From: UBA6398 sp963644855
GTDB lineage: Bacteria > Bacteroidota > Bacteroidia > Bacteroidales > Bacteroidaceae
Length of the DNA: 64,000 nucleotides
Direction of reading: 5' to 3'
NCBI GenBank assembly: GCA_963644855.1
Contig: CAVIQL010000002.1
Coordinates: 62,001 to 126,000, forward strand
The notes below the pieces were generated by a model that was given only the letters and a program-made list of their open reading frames with translations, was not told where the DNA came from and made no database searches. Each line of letters begins with the position of its first letter. Within the stretch, counting starts at the first letter, position 1. Positions 17,267 through 26,551 of the stretch are shown here, piece after piece. Both the position numbers and the translations under genes were made by a program.

Positions 17267-18183
17267 AACAAGCCTCCCAACACAAAGCCCAAGGCATACA
17301 GTATGCCGAAAAGGAACTGAAATTGCGCTGTGCTTTGGTCAAGGCGGGTTATTCCCCCTTTGCCGTCATTCAATTTGCGCATCATCTGCTTCACATTACC
17401 GATACCTATCGGAAGAGAAAGGAAAGTAATCATAATCCACCAGCTTAGTCCTGCAAACAAACAGAACAAAACTACCAACAAATAGGGCAAAGCAATCTCA
17501 AATAGGTAAATCCATTGCGAAGCACGCTCCCCCACCTTCCCACAAATGGTTTTGAGCCCAGCATTGCGGTCGGCAGCAATATCACGAGTGTTGTTGGCAT
17601 GAAGAATAGCCACTATGTGCAAACCAAAAGGCAGGCAAAACAGCAACATCTCCATATGATAATTTCCCGTAGCCACATAGCACGTACCAATACCCGGCAA
17701 CAATGCAAAACAAAGCAATATGTCTAAATCGCCAAGCACATTTGCTTTCAGCACATAGTAATATAGTGGCAACAAAAGCCCTAATGCGCCAAGCCATATA
17801 GCCGAGAAATCGGAGCGCATCAGTATAACGGCGCCTATAACGCAACCTACGGCGAGCAAGGTCCAACCATAATACAAAATTTCTTTGGGCTTGAACATTC
17901 CCGAACGTATCCAGGTAACGCCATTCACGCAATCCGGACCATCTACACCGCGCTTGAAATCATAATAGTCGCTCACCAAATTTCCTCCGGCGTGAAGAAT
18001 CATAAGCAAAGGCAAGCAAAGCGCAGCGTTGAGCCAGTTTACCGAAACGGCAAAGCTTTCCGCACGACTGATATAGAACAAATAGGCAACCGTAACCAGT
18101 ACCGCCACCGAAGAAGTGGTAAACGACCACGGGCGAACGGCTACCACCCAATCCTTAACGGTTCTGTTTTGTATGATATCCAT
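17263..18183 (-). CDS. menA: 1,4-dihydroxy-2-naphthoate polyprenyltransferase (UbiA family)
   Basis: Membrane prenyltransferase of menaquinone synthesis, 306 aa with about eight helices. The two Asp-rich motifs of UbiA proteins are visible: GGNLVSDYYDF and NNTRDIAADRNAG, the latter with the LKT that follows in MenA. The start VVAVRPWSFTTS is MenA-like. It begins nine bases after the metY stop and overlaps the protease gene by four bases. Another UbiA substrate is possible, but the motif pattern favours MenA. Confidence 0.85.
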   Translation of the reverse strand: MDIIQNRTVKDWVVAVRPWSFTTSSVAVLVTVAYLFYISRAESFAVSVNWLNAALCLPLLMILHAGGNLVSDYYDFKRGVDGPDCVNGVTWIRSGMFKPKEILYYGWTLLAVGCVIGAVILMRSDFSAIWLGALGLLLPLYYYVLKANVLGDLDILLCFALLPGIGTCYVATGNYHMEMLLFCLPFGLHIVAILHANNTRDIAADRNAGLKTICGKVGERASQWIYLFEIALPYLLVVLFCLFAGLSWWIMITFLSLPIGIGNVKQMMRKLNDGKGGITRLDQSTAQFQFLFGILYALGFVLGGLF

Positions 18184-18192
18184 CTTCTGTTT

Positions 18193-19476
18193 TTAGATCT
18201 TGTTCAACGCCTGCTTAATGTCGTCGAGAATATCTTCACAATCCTCTATTCCCACAGAAAGTCGAATTAAGTCGGGCGCGATGCCGGCTTCGCGCAATTG
18301 TTCGTCGCTCAACTGACGATGGGTATGGCTTGCCGGGTGGAGCACACAGGAACGTGCGTCGGCAACATGGGTTACTATTGCAATCATTTCGAGAGAGTCC
18401 ATGAATTTTATCGCAGTTTCGCGGTTTCCTTTCAGACCAAAAGCCATTACTCCACAGGAACCGTTTGGAAGATATTTCTTTGCGAGTTCATGATTCTTGT
18501 CGTCGTTTAGTCCACAATAGTGAACCCACGCCACACGTGGGTCGTTGTGCAAAAATTCTGCTACTTGCTGTGCATTCTTGCAGTGTTGCGCCATGCGCAA
18601 AGGCAATGTTTCCAAACCAAGGTTGAGCAAGAATGAATTTTGTGGGGCTGGCACAGCTCCGAGGTCTCTTTGCAGTTGTGCCACAATCTTTGTAATGTAT
18701 CCGAGTTTGCCGAATGCTTTGGTGTATGTCAGTCCGTGATACGATTCATCGGGCGTGCAGAGTCCGGGGAACTTGTCTTTGTTTGCTTCCCAATCGAAAT
18801 TGCCGCTATCAACTACCACTCCGCCAACTTGAGTAGCATGTCCGTCCATATATTTTGTGGTTGAATGTGTAACGATGTCGCATCCCCATTCAAATGGGCG
18901 GCAGTTTATAGGTGTGGCAAAGGTATTGTCTACAATAAGTGGCACTCCGTTTTTGTGTGCGATGCGTGCAAATTTTTCGATGTCCAACACATTGCATCCG
19001 GGGTTTGAAATGGTTTCTCCAAATAGAGCTTTGGTGTTAGGACGAAAGGCTTTTTGTATTTCCTCTTCGGTAGCTTCGGGATTTACGAATGTACATTCTA
19101 TTCCGAGTTTCTTGAGTGTAACGCCAAAGAGGTTGAATGTGCCGCCGTATATCTCGTTTGATGCCACAACATGGTCGCCTGCTTGGCAAATATTAAACAC
19201 TGCGTAGAGATTTGCAGCCTGTCCGCTCGAAGTAAGTACGGCTCCAACTCCGCCTTCCAGGGCAGCGATTTTTGCAGCCACCGCATCGTTTGTAGGATTT
19301 TGCAAACGGGTGTAGAAATACCCCTCCTTTTTAAGGTCGAAGAGCATTGCCATCTCTTCAGAGTTGTCGTATTTGAAAGTTGTGCTTTGAATAATTGGGA
19401 GCACACGCGGCTCGCCGTTTTTGGGTTGCCAGCCTGCTTGCACACAAAGCGTGGCTGGTTTTAGAGTCTTTTTCAT
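18193..19476 (-). CDS. metY: O-acetylhomoserine aminocarboxypropyltransferase / cysteine synthase family
   Basis: PLP enzyme of the Cys/Met metabolism family that uses O-acetylhomoserine and sulfide to give homocysteine. The 427-aa product has YTRLQNPT, SSGQAA, the Asp of VDNTFATP and the PLP lysine in HSTTKYMDGH. The ATG at 19476 (MKKTLKPATL) gives normal length; the open frame extends upstream to 19584 without support. A -7 box lies 26 bases upstream. It pairs functionally with the acetyl-type MetA at the left edge of the window. Confidence 0.9.
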   Translation of the reverse strand: MKKTLKPATLCVQAGWQPKNGEPRVLPIIQSTTFKYDNSEEMAMLFDLKKEGYFYTRLQNPTNDAVAAKIAALEGGVGAVLTSSGQAANLYAVFNICQAGDHVVASNEIYGGTFNLFGVTLKKLGIECTFVNPEATEEEIQKAFRPNTKALFGETISNPGCNVLDIEKFARIAHKNGVPLIVDNTFATPINCRPFEWGCDIVTHSTTKYMDGHATQVGGVVVDSGNFDWEANKDKFPGLCTPDESYHGLTYTKAFGKLGYITKIVAQLQRDLGAVPAPQNSFLLNLGLETLPLRMAQHCKNAQQVAEFLHNDPRVAWVHYCGLNDDKNHELAKKYLPNGSCGVMAFGLKGNRETAIKFMDSLEMIAIVTHVADARSCVLHPASHTHRQLSDEQLREAGIAPDLIRLSVGIEDCEDILDDIKQALNKI

Positions 19477-19502
19477 TATATGGGTCAAATAAGTTTCTGA
19501 TG

Positions 19503-19510
19503 CAAAATTA
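19503..19510 (-). promoter_or_regulatory. Bacteroidota -7 box for metY operon
   Basis: TAATTTTG on the minus strand, 26 bases before the metY ATG. The leader this implies is too short for a SAM riboswitch. Confidence 0.55.
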
Positions 19511-19589
19511 AGCATTATAATTTCAACCGTAAAGGTTAACGCACAAATAAGATGCCGTGTTGCTGCAAAACTTTGCGCTTGCAAAAAAA

Positions 19590-19766
19590 CAACATGGCTT
19601 ATCGCAAAAATAATAACCGATATTTTTTAAACAATATCCGACCTTTTTTAAAAAAGGTCGGATATTAGTTTTACGATGTCAAATGTGGTCTGAAACGAGG
19701 TTCGACCCAATTAAATTCCGAGGCTTGGAACTCAATTTAGATGCCTTTGATTTCTTACGACATGCG
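19590..19766. repeat. Phased 21-bp repeat array (locus 6) with a perfect palindrome
   Basis: Eight in-phase blocks from 19590 to 19757 in the 354-bp gap between metY and the GH31 gene. Cores are ATAACCGATATT (19611), AATATCCGACC (19632) and GGTCGGATATT (19653). The last two form a perfect 34-bp palindrome at 19633-19666. Blocks from 19674 on (ATGTCAAATGTGG, GGTTCGACCC, TTCCGAGGC, TTAGATGCC) differ in content but keep the 21-bp phase. Confidence 0.88.
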
Positions 19767-19777
19767 CAACAAGAAAT

Positions 19778-19805
19778 AATCCCCGAAGCCTTGGCTCCGG
19801 GGATT
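19778..19805 (-). terminator. Hairpin terminator after the GH31 gene
   Basis: AATCCCCG and CGGGGATT arms with an inner AGC/GCT pair. It lies 25 bases beyond the GH31 stop on the minus strand. The T run is short, so efficiency is uncertain. Confidence 0.65.
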
Positions 19806-19830
19806 GCTTTTAAGGGTGGTAATTCTTAGG

Positions 19831-22800
19831 TCAGAACTTCACAGTGCCGAGATTGCGGTCGACGAGAAGCCCGTCTTGAGCCTTGAGATTGAACTTGCCA
19901 GCTTTCTTGGCGCAGAACTTTATTACGAACAGTTCATGGTCGCCGTCGTCGAGCAGGAAGTTGTTGCCTCGGTTCACGAATGTGGGATACAAAGCCTTTT
20001 GTCCGTTGGTGTGCAAGCGGTCGTAGGTGAGATTTACCATATCTTTCATTCCCAAAAGTTTCACACCGGCATATTCTAATTCCTTGGTGTCGTAAGGAAT
20101 TGCGAAACTCAGCGCATTTACATAGTGCAGAGCTTTTCCGCTAACCGTTATTTCAACCGTGTCGCCCGCTGCATAAGTTTTCTTGTTGGGCGTAAGTACG
20201 AGCGAACCCGCAACCTTGTCGTTCGATAGGCTCACACCGCCGTCCAACTCGGTTGTTACGCACGAAATGTCGTATGCATCGATTAAACCATTGCCATTTA
20301 TATCTCCGGAGCTCACGTAGTCGAAATCGCTGTCGCCTTTGCGCAATCCGGTATAGTTCATATACGACGTAAGGTCGTTTTCGTCGATGCGCTTGTCGTG
20401 GTTGATATCGCCTTGATATACACTTTCGCTGCCAGGCAACTTGAATACATACATTTCTCGTCCCGAACCGAAATTACCAACTGCGTTGTCGATATGAACA
20501 CGCACGTATCTTGCCGAAGGATTACCCTCGAAAGCGAAAGTCTTGACCATTGCGTCGCGTTTCCATTCGAATTTCACCGGCTCACTCCACGTTTGTCTGT
20601 CAACACTCACCGATACCGTTCCGCCGAGAAGCGTTCCGTTGGCAGCGTCCTCGCGTGGCATATATTCCAAACGGTCAAGTTTGTTAACCGAGCGCAGGTC
20701 TATCGTAATGTCAGAGGGAACGGCTTCGCCCTTGCCCCATTTGGTGTGCCAGATAGTCTTTTCGTCGAAATCGAAAAGCTTGCTCACGCCATTTCCAGCC
20801 TGATTCTCACACGAAGTTTGCGCCTTGATTCCACTGATGGCAAATTCCAGAGGATTTGCCTTGGTTGTGGCAGTAACGGTAGCCCATTGCGAATGTCCGT
20901 CCTTGTTTACCGCGCGCACCTTCATGGAATATGTGTGTTCGGGAACCAGTCCGTCGAATTCAAACTCCGTGGCACGAATCGTGGAATAAAGCATGCCGTC
21001 GTATTCAACCTCATAAAAATCGGCGTTGTCCACTTTCTGCCACGAAGGAGTGAGTGTGAAACACCCCGTATTGGTTTCGGTTACCACAGCATTGGGAGTA
21101 GCAAGCGCTCCGCCGTGAATGGCAAGCCTGTTGGGCATTGCAAATTCAAATCCATCGACTTTCACGCTCACAGCATTCTTTGTTACGTCGATTTTGCCGA
21201 GTTTTACGCATAATTGCGGGTTTTTGTTTATTGCTATGTCGGCAAGTTTTGAATCTTTCGAGGCAAAACGGTTGAGATTTGGAGCCTTGTCGTAGAAATA
21301 TACATCGTTTCCTTTGGCATATTCTGCCTCAGAATCTACACGAGTAAGCTTCACGTTTTTATTTCCCACCTTTGCCGTAACTTTCTTTACGTCCTGGCTC
21401 ACGTTTATCCGCAATTCGGTTTGTTTTTCGGGCACAAAACCGTCGTAATTTCCCTCCGTGGCTTTTATATCTACCACAAGCGATTTTTTATTGTCGGCCT
21501 TGGAGGAAATCAAAGTGTTTGTGCTTTCGCCATTCAGGTAAGCCTGAGTTTTTCCATCGTCATCATACTCTTTGAATGCCGATTCGTTGCCGGCAGATGC
21601 GTAGATTTCGTAAGCACGATAGTCTTTGCGAATTTCCGAAGGGTTGTTGTTGGGATTTGTAAAGGGAATAATTGCATCAGCCTTGACAAAAACGGGCAGT
21701 TTCCAAATAGGCGCGTCAAAACAATTGACCACGCGTCCGCCATCATAGGTATCGCCGTTATAATAGTCCACCCATTTTCCCTCGGGCAGGTAAATGTTGT
21801 TGCGAATGTCGTTTCCGTCCTTATCCATATTGGTTTCCTTGTAAATAGGAGCTACAAGAAAATTTTCGCCATACATAAATTGGTATTGCGTTGCCGTACC
21901 TAATGTAAATTCGTTGGGATAGTCGAGGAACATTGCACGTATTATGGGTTTTCCGTTCACGGCTTCGTGCGCCACACTATAGGTATAAGGCAAAAGCATC
22001 GCCTTGAGTTTCAAATAGGAGCGGTTGATGGTTGTAGCAGGTTCGCCAAGAACTTGCGGATATTTGGGATTGCTGCCCCACCCGTCCATATTGAGTTCCA
22101 TGGGAGTGAATGTTTTCCATTGAAATTCGCGAATGTTTACGGGAATATTCTTTCCGCCAAAAATTCCGTCGACATCTGATGTAATATTAGGCTGACCAGA
22201 AAGTCCGGAACCTATAAACGTTGGAATATGAAAGCGAATGTATTCCCAATCTCCGCCAGTTTGGTCTCCACTCCAAATTCCGGCGTAACGTTGTGTGCCT
22301 GCCCAACCGTCGAGAGAGATTATAAATGGACGGGCGTTTGAGCCGTAGTATGGCATAATGCTTCCCACATCGCTAACGCCGTTAAGTCCGAAGCTATAAC
22401 CCCAGCCCACCCAGGCCACATCGGTTTTCAGCACCCTCACTCCGGCATCGCGTACTTCTTTCACAATATCTCGTTGCAACAATGGTTCAATTCCTTCTTT
22501 CGGGTGTAGGTCGCTTTGTGTCCACAGTCCGATTTCCACGCCTTTTGAGCGGGCATAATCGCCAAATTCCTTGAGGTTTTTTATATTTCCGTCGAGCGAA
22601 TTTGTTTGACCATAGCCTGCGCCGTAACCATCATTGGGAAGAAACCACCCAAGCGGCATATCGTTTTTAAGATATCGGTCAATGGCTGCACGAGCCGAGA
22701 ATTGGTAATTGTTTTTCTCGCCATTAAGACTCTCTTTTATGCCGCCGTTGTCTTTTTGGCTTTCGTTGTATCGTTTTCCGTCCTCATAGAGCATAAACCC

Positions 22801-23772
22801 TTCGTTTGCTTCGGTCCAATAGTCGCGATTGTAAGCATTGAGATGCCCTTCGTAGAAACCAAACTTGGGAAGAAGCACAGGGTTTCCCGTGAGTTTGTAG
22901 AAATCATTGAGAAGTTCCACGGGATATGGGTCAACCATTACAAACACATCAAGATAATCCTCGCCATGCATGAGAGAAACTTCATTCTTGTTGGTTTCGC
23001 CAAAATCATAATGGCCGGGCTTGAAAGTATGCCATAGCATGCCGTAACCTTTTGTACTCCAAAAGAAGGGAGTAGGCGATGCCACGCCTCCGTCAACCCA
23101 GTTGTTTGTGTTTTCGATGGCTATGGTTTTCCCTCTATGGCTGAAACGTCCGTTTTGAACGCCTCCGCCATAAAAATATTCGTTTTCGTGAGCGCGGAGG
23201 GTGAGTGTGGTGCTCGATTTGTCAAACACCACGGGCCTTACACTCTCCATTACGGTTTTTTCGGTGGTCTTGTCGAAAACGGTGATTAGTCCTGTGGCTT
23301 TTTCAAGCGACAGTTTTATCCTTGAAGTGCTTATTTCTATATTGTTGCCGGTGGTTTGCAAATCCAGTTTGCCCACGCAATGACGCGCAGACGGCACAAG
23401 GATTTTAGCTTCCGGCTTGGCTTGCGGATCGCGCACTATTCCGCCGTTGTCATCACGGAACAAACGAAAAATATTTGCGTCATAGAAATCAACTGTAAGG
23501 CGTTTGCCGTTGGAATAACAGATTTCCACAGCGGCATTGTTTATCTTCTGCGCACTCTTGATTGTTATGTTTTCAGCAGGCTCCGCATCTCGCGAAAATA
23601 ATGTCGGATCTTTTTTAAATAATATCGGACCTTTTTTAAAAAAGGTCTGATATTGTTTTTGCGATAAGGCTTCTTGTTTTAAGACTCTCGCATGTGTTTC
23701 GCCCAACAACAAAGGCAGCACAAATATCAACGCATAGTATTGCCTAATTCTCAGAAAGTTGCGTGGTTTCAT
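19831..23772 (-). CDS. Secreted modular GH31 glycosidase with FN3, CBM32-like, dockerin- and cohesin-like modules
   Basis: Product of 1313 aa. A signal peptide ends near residue 28. Residues 33-60 are encoded by a phased repeat array (see 23593-23676). A GH31 beta-sandwich (about 65-295) and a catalytic TIM barrel (about 300-640) follow. The likely nucleophile is Asp451 (LKTDVAW) and the acid/base Asp503 (WSGDQ). DUF5110-type beta domains (to about 880), an FN3 module (890-970), a discoidin/CBM32-like module (975-1110), a dockerin-like pair (GDINHDKRID, GDINGNGLID, 1120-1180) and a cohesin-like module (1188-1313) complete it. The layout recalls GH31_18 alpha-N-acetylgalactosaminidases acting on mucin glycans, but the substrate is not proven by sequence. 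Confidence 0.88.
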   Translation of the reverse strand: MKPRNFLRIRQYYALIFVLPLLLGETHARVLKQEALSQKQYQTFFKKGPILFKKDPTLFSRDAEPAENITIKSAQKINNAAVEICYSNGKRLTVDFYDANIFRLFRDDNGGIVRDPQAKPEAKILVPSARHCVGKLDLQTTGNNIEISTSRIKLSLEKATGLITVFDKTTEKTVMESVRPVVFDKSSTTLTLRAHENEYFYGGGVQNGRFSHRGKTIAIENTNNWVDGGVASPTPFFWSTKGYGMLWHTFKPGHYDFGETNKNEVSLMHGEDYLDVFVMVDPYPVELLNDFYKLTGNPVLLPKFGFYEGHLNAYNRDYWTEANEGFMLYEDGKRYNESQKDNGGIKESLNGEKNNYQFSARAAIDRYLKNDMPLGWFLPNDGYGAGYGQTNSLDGNIKNLKEFGDYARSKGVEIGLWTQSDLHPKEGIEPLLQRDIVKEVRDAGVRVLKTDVAWVGWGYSFGLNGVSDVGSIMPYYGSNARPFIISLDGWAGTQRYAGIWSGDQTGGDWEYIRFHIPTFIGSGLSGQPNITSDVDGIFGGKNIPVNIREFQWKTFTPMELNMDGWGSNPKYPQVLGEPATTINRSYLKLKAMLLPYTYSVAHEAVNGKPIIRAMFLDYPNEFTLGTATQYQFMYGENFLVAPIYKETNMDKDGNDIRNNIYLPEGKWVDYYNGDTYDGGRVVNCFDAPIWKLPVFVKADAIIPFTNPNNNPSEIRKDYRAYEIYASAGNESAFKEYDDDGKTQAYLNGESTNTLISSKADNKKSLVVDIKATEGNYDGFVPEKQTELRINVSQDVKKVTAKVGNKNVKLTRVDSEAEYAKGNDVYFYDKAPNLNRFASKDSKLADIAINKNPQLCVKLGKIDVTKNAVSVKVDGFEFAMPNRLAIHGGALATPNAVVTETNTGCFTLTPSWQKVDNADFYEVEYDGMLYSTIRATEFEFDGLVPEHTYSMKVRAVNKDGHSQWATVTATTKANPLEFAISGIKAQTSCENQAGNGVSKLFDFDEKTIWHTKWGKGEAVPSDITIDLRSVNKLDRLEYMPREDAANGTLLGGTVSVSVDRQTWSEPVKFEWKRDAMVKTFAFEGNPSARYVRVHIDNAVGNFGSGREMYVFKLPGSESVYQGDINHDKRIDENDLTSYMNYTGLRKGDSDFDYVSSGDINGNGLIDAYDISCVTTELDGGVSLSNDKVAGSLVLTPNKKTYAAGDTVEITVSGKALHYVNALSFAIPYDTKELEYAGVKLLGMKDMVNLTYDRLHTNGQKALYPTFVNRGNNFLLDDGDHELFVIKFCAKKAGKFNLKAQDGLLVDRNLGTVKF
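23593..23676. repeat. In-frame phased 21-bp array (locus 7) inside the GH31 coding sequence
   Basis: Exactly four 21-bp blocks, 84 bp, lie directly after the signal peptide and encode four seven-residue units such as KGPILFK and KDPTLFS. Since 21 is seven codons, the array keeps frame. The cores are the same as in intergenic copies. The blocks at 23614 and 23635 give a 34-bp palindrome (23621-23654) with one central mismatch pair. No other array in the window is certainly inside a gene. Confidence 0.88.
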
Positions 23773-23810
23773 TGCTTTATATTTGTTTATATAGGCATCT
23801 TGCCACCTCT

Positions 23811-24311
23811 TTATTTATAAAATTCTTTGAGTTTCACGTATTCGTCGGCAAACCATTCGGCTTCGCCGGGATCAGCAGCCTTGTTCATTTTCTTGGCAGG
23901 CACACCGGCCCAAATTTCATGGGCTCCCACTTTTGTTTTCCCAAGAACAACTGCCCCGGCAGCCACAACAGCCCCCTCACCTATCTCTGCGCCGTCGAGA
24001 ACTACGGCATTCATTCCAATGAGAGCGCCCTTGCGCACTGTGCATGCGTGAACAATTGCTCCGTGTCCGAGTGTTACATCGTCTTCAAGTATTACGGGAT
24101 ATCCTCCAGCCTGATGAATGCAAGCATTGTCCTGCACATTCACGCGGTTGCCCATTTTTACATAGTCAACATCGGCGCGAATCACAGCCGAAAACCATAC
24201 GCTGCAATCATCACCCATTGTTATATCGCCGATAAGTGTTGCGTTTTCCGAAAAGTAGCAATTCTTTCCCCACTTGGGGCTTTTGCCCTTAAATTCCTTT
24301 ATAAGTGCCAT
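23811..24311 (-). CDS. Gamma-type carbonic anhydrase-like hexapeptide protein
   Basis: Left-handed beta-helix protein of 166 aa, a homotrimer in known relatives. Metal ligands of the family appear as the His in ACIHQAGG and the pair in LGHGAIVHAC. Typical hexapeptide steps run from about residue 20 to 140, with a C-terminal helix. Carbonic anhydrase activity is possible, but PaaY/YrdA-type relatives are often uncharacterised. It lies 38 bp upstream of the GH31 gene on the same strand. Confidence 0.85.
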   Translation of the reverse strand: MALIKEFKGKSPKWGKNCYFSENATLIGDITMGDDCSVWFSAVIRADVDYVKMGNRVNVQDNACIHQAGGYPVILEDDVTLGHGAIVHACTVRKGALIGMNAVVLDGAEIGEGAVVAAGAVVLGKTKVGAHEIWAGVPAKKMNKAADPGEAEWFADEYVKLKEFYK

Positions 24312-24340
24312 AATTCTTCGATACTTAATTTTATAAATGG

Positions 24341-24348
24341 CAAATATA
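24341..24348 (-). promoter_or_regulatory. Bacteroidota -7 box for the carbonic anhydrase-like gene
   Basis: TATATTTG on the minus strand, 29 bases before the ATG at 24311. It lies downstream of the GH127 terminator. Confidence 0.5.
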
Positions 24349-24430
24349 TAAATTTTTGTACACTTTCTGCCGTGAAATATGTTTTTTGGCTAATTTTCGA
24401 AACCTATATCGGCAAAATCTTGAACCAACA

Positions 24431-24460
24431 AAAAAGTCGGGACACCCATACCCCGACTTT
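24431..24460 (-). terminator. Terminator after GH127
   Basis: Arms AAAGTCGGG and CCCGACTTT with a nine-to-ten base loop. Read on the minus strand, a run of six T follows. It separates GH127 from the carbonic anhydrase-like gene. Confidence 0.85.
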
Positions 24461-24486
24461 CTTATTATACATATCAATACTCCATT

Positions 24487-26514
24487 CTACTTTCCTTGGG
24501 GAAAAGAAGATATTCTCAATCTTGCAGCACCCATTGGTATAAGTTCGATATCGTATTTCTCTTTGCTTTGTGCCGCACTTTCATCGGGCAATGGGGCGCA
24601 TAATCCGTATTGATCCACTTTCCATGCCGGCACTTTCCTACCTTTTGCTTTAAATACCAAAGGCACGTCGGTCGAAGTATAGGGATTTTCGTCCTCTTTC
24701 ACCGCATCCTTTTTAATAAGTTGTATAGGCTCGTCGGTACATAGGGCATAATTCCATTCAGATGTAGGAGTGATTATCCAGGTAGGCCATTGTGTTGGGT
24801 CGGCGTCCTTTTGCCATTTTGAATCTCCGATTGCTGTTTTGTCGCTATTCTCAAGTTTTTCGTTTTTCTCGCCTATTCGCAACGACAATGTCAGAGGTCC
24901 GTAATCCACGCTCACAGAGTTTTTGTTCACTTGCCAATGTCGGAAACTTATAGTCATAGGAAATTCAAGTTCCACGCGGTCGCCGTTTTTCCACTCGCGC
25001 TCTATCTTCAAATACTTACCGCTCTCCAACTCACAATCCACCTTATTGCCGTTCACACTCGCCTTGGCGTTTTTCGTCCATCGTGGAATGCGCAGATACA
25101 ACGGGAACTCCACTTTCTTCTTAGCCGAAACGGTGAATTTTATTTTGCCGTCAAACGGATAATCTGTCTCTTCAATCAATTTTACTTCGCGAAAATCGGC
25201 ACCAACTTTGGCATTGGCTTCACAAGCTCCGTAAAGCACCGCAGCAAGTCCGCCATCGGGTGTAGCCAATACGAGATGCTGCGCGTAATATGGCCAGGCA
25301 AAACCATGATTGTGCTGACAGCAACGACTGCTAAAGGGATTCATGCAAAGAAACGGACCGTTGTTCTGAATGCCGGGCGCATGGTTTTTATCATCACTGA
25401 TTACCATGTTTGGACAAGTGATGTAGCGCAGCGCTTTATAGTCGGGAGTGAAAGCAGCCGGGTAACTGTTGAAAGCAACGTCCTCGCAATTTTCCGCCCA
25501 ATACTGATCGCCCGTAAGAAGCAGCATTATTTCGTCCGTAGCCATCTGTTCGGCAAAACCACAAGTCTCGGCGCCTTGACGAGGGTCGATATAACCCATA
25601 CGAGCATTCTCGTCGGCGCCAAACATTCCGCCAGGAACTTGCCCAAATAGGCGGCGAATCAGAAATTGGTCGTTATAGGTTGCCGCAAGCAGGGAACTGT
25701 CTTTTTTAAACATGAAGTATTCTGCCGGTTCTCTCACGCCCTGCGCAATGTTTACGTTATGCCAATTAGGAAGACTCTGTTCCTGCGTCCAGTTTGCCGT
25801 GCAGCGGTGAAGTTTGTCGGCAAGTTTCAAAAGTTCCTGGTCTCCCGTGCGATTGTAAAGCCACAACACGCTCCACAAATTGTCTCCGCCGCGACTATTC
25901 TCCCAATATTGTTTTATAAACTTGTCGTCGGGCACCGTGAGTTGGTAATGAAAATATTTTGTCATGAACTCTATCACTCTTGCATCGCTTGTATAATCGT
26001 AATAGTCTTGCAAGAGCCAAAGCACAATCATATTTGCCCACATATCGATGCCTGGTCCGAAACTTCCGTCGGCTTTTTGTCCTTTCAATATGGCTTCTAT
26101 CCAGAATTTGCTCTCTTGTTGCAAATCTTTTCTCCCCAAAACCCACGCCATGCTCGAGTATCCGCGCAGCCAATAGGGCACTTCTTCCCACCCCCATTTG
26201 CCTCCGGCCATAAGCCAAGCGTTGTCGTTTTTCTGAAGCCATGCACTTATCTCGCCAAGACGCCCACAAAGTCCGTCGGCTTGAAGATTCAGTTGAGTGA
26301 GAAGCCACCCGCAGGGCTTCACGCTGCCAGTTGGCAGTTTTATGAACGGAGCCGAAACGAGCGGTGCTTTACTTGCCACATACGATGTGTGCACGGGCGA
26401 TGTTTGTGGTCGTTCCACGATAGCCACATTGTCGGCCTTGGCGTTGCTGCATGCCAAAATGGTTGCCAACATTGCGCAACTGCCCAAAAGAGATTTGATT
26501 TTGATTTCTTTCAT
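24487..26514 (-). CDS. GH127-family glycosidase lipoprotein (beta-L-arabinofuranosidase family)
   Basis: Product of 675 aa with a lipoprotein-like signal (TILAC, Cys22). The (alpha/alpha)6 barrel carries the zinc ligand pattern of the family: Glu316 and Cys318 (AETCG) and Cys398-Cys399 (SRCCQHN). In the characterised Bifidobacterium enzyme the equivalent first Cys of the pair is the nucleophile. A GADENA segment near 302 precedes them, and C-terminal beta domains have the LRIPRW motif. Founders act on beta-L-arabinofuranosides, but the family is broad. The gene lies 37 bp after the cytidylyltransferase. Confidence 0.85.
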   Translation of the reverse strand: MKEIKIKSLLGSCAMLATILACSNAKADNVAIVERPQTSPVHTSYVASKAPLVSAPFIKLPTGSVKPCGWLLTQLNLQADGLCGRLGEISAWLQKNDNAWLMAGGKWGWEEVPYWLRGYSSMAWVLGRKDLQQESKFWIEAILKGQKADGSFGPGIDMWANMIVLWLLQDYYDYTSDARVIEFMTKYFHYQLTVPDDKFIKQYWENSRGGDNLWSVLWLYNRTGDQELLKLADKLHRCTANWTQEQSLPNWHNVNIAQGVREPAEYFMFKKDSSLLAATYNDQFLIRRLFGQVPGGMFGADENARMGYIDPRQGAETCGFAEQMATDEIMLLLTGDQYWAENCEDVAFNSYPAAFTPDYKALRYITCPNMVISDDKNHAPGIQNNGPFLCMNPFSSRCCQHNHGFAWPYYAQHLVLATPDGGLAAVLYGACEANAKVGADFREVKLIEETDYPFDGKIKFTVSAKKKVEFPLYLRIPRWTKNAKASVNGNKVDCELESGKYLKIEREWKNGDRVELEFPMTISFRHWQVNKNSVSVDYGPLTLSLRIGEKNEKLENSDKTAIGDSKWQKDADPTQWPTWIITPTSEWNYALCTDEPIQLIKKDAVKEDENPYTSTDVPLVFKAKGRKVPAWKVDQYGLCAPLPDESAAQSKEKYDIELIPMGAARLRISSFPQGK

Positions 26515-26551
26515 GATATTGCCGGGTGTTTATTTTATATTGTAGTTTATT

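Noticed and set aside
19477..19590. SAM riboswitch upstream of metY
   Set aside because: The -7 box is only 26 bases from the ATG, leaving no room for a riboswitch leader, and no SAM-I-like stems were seen.
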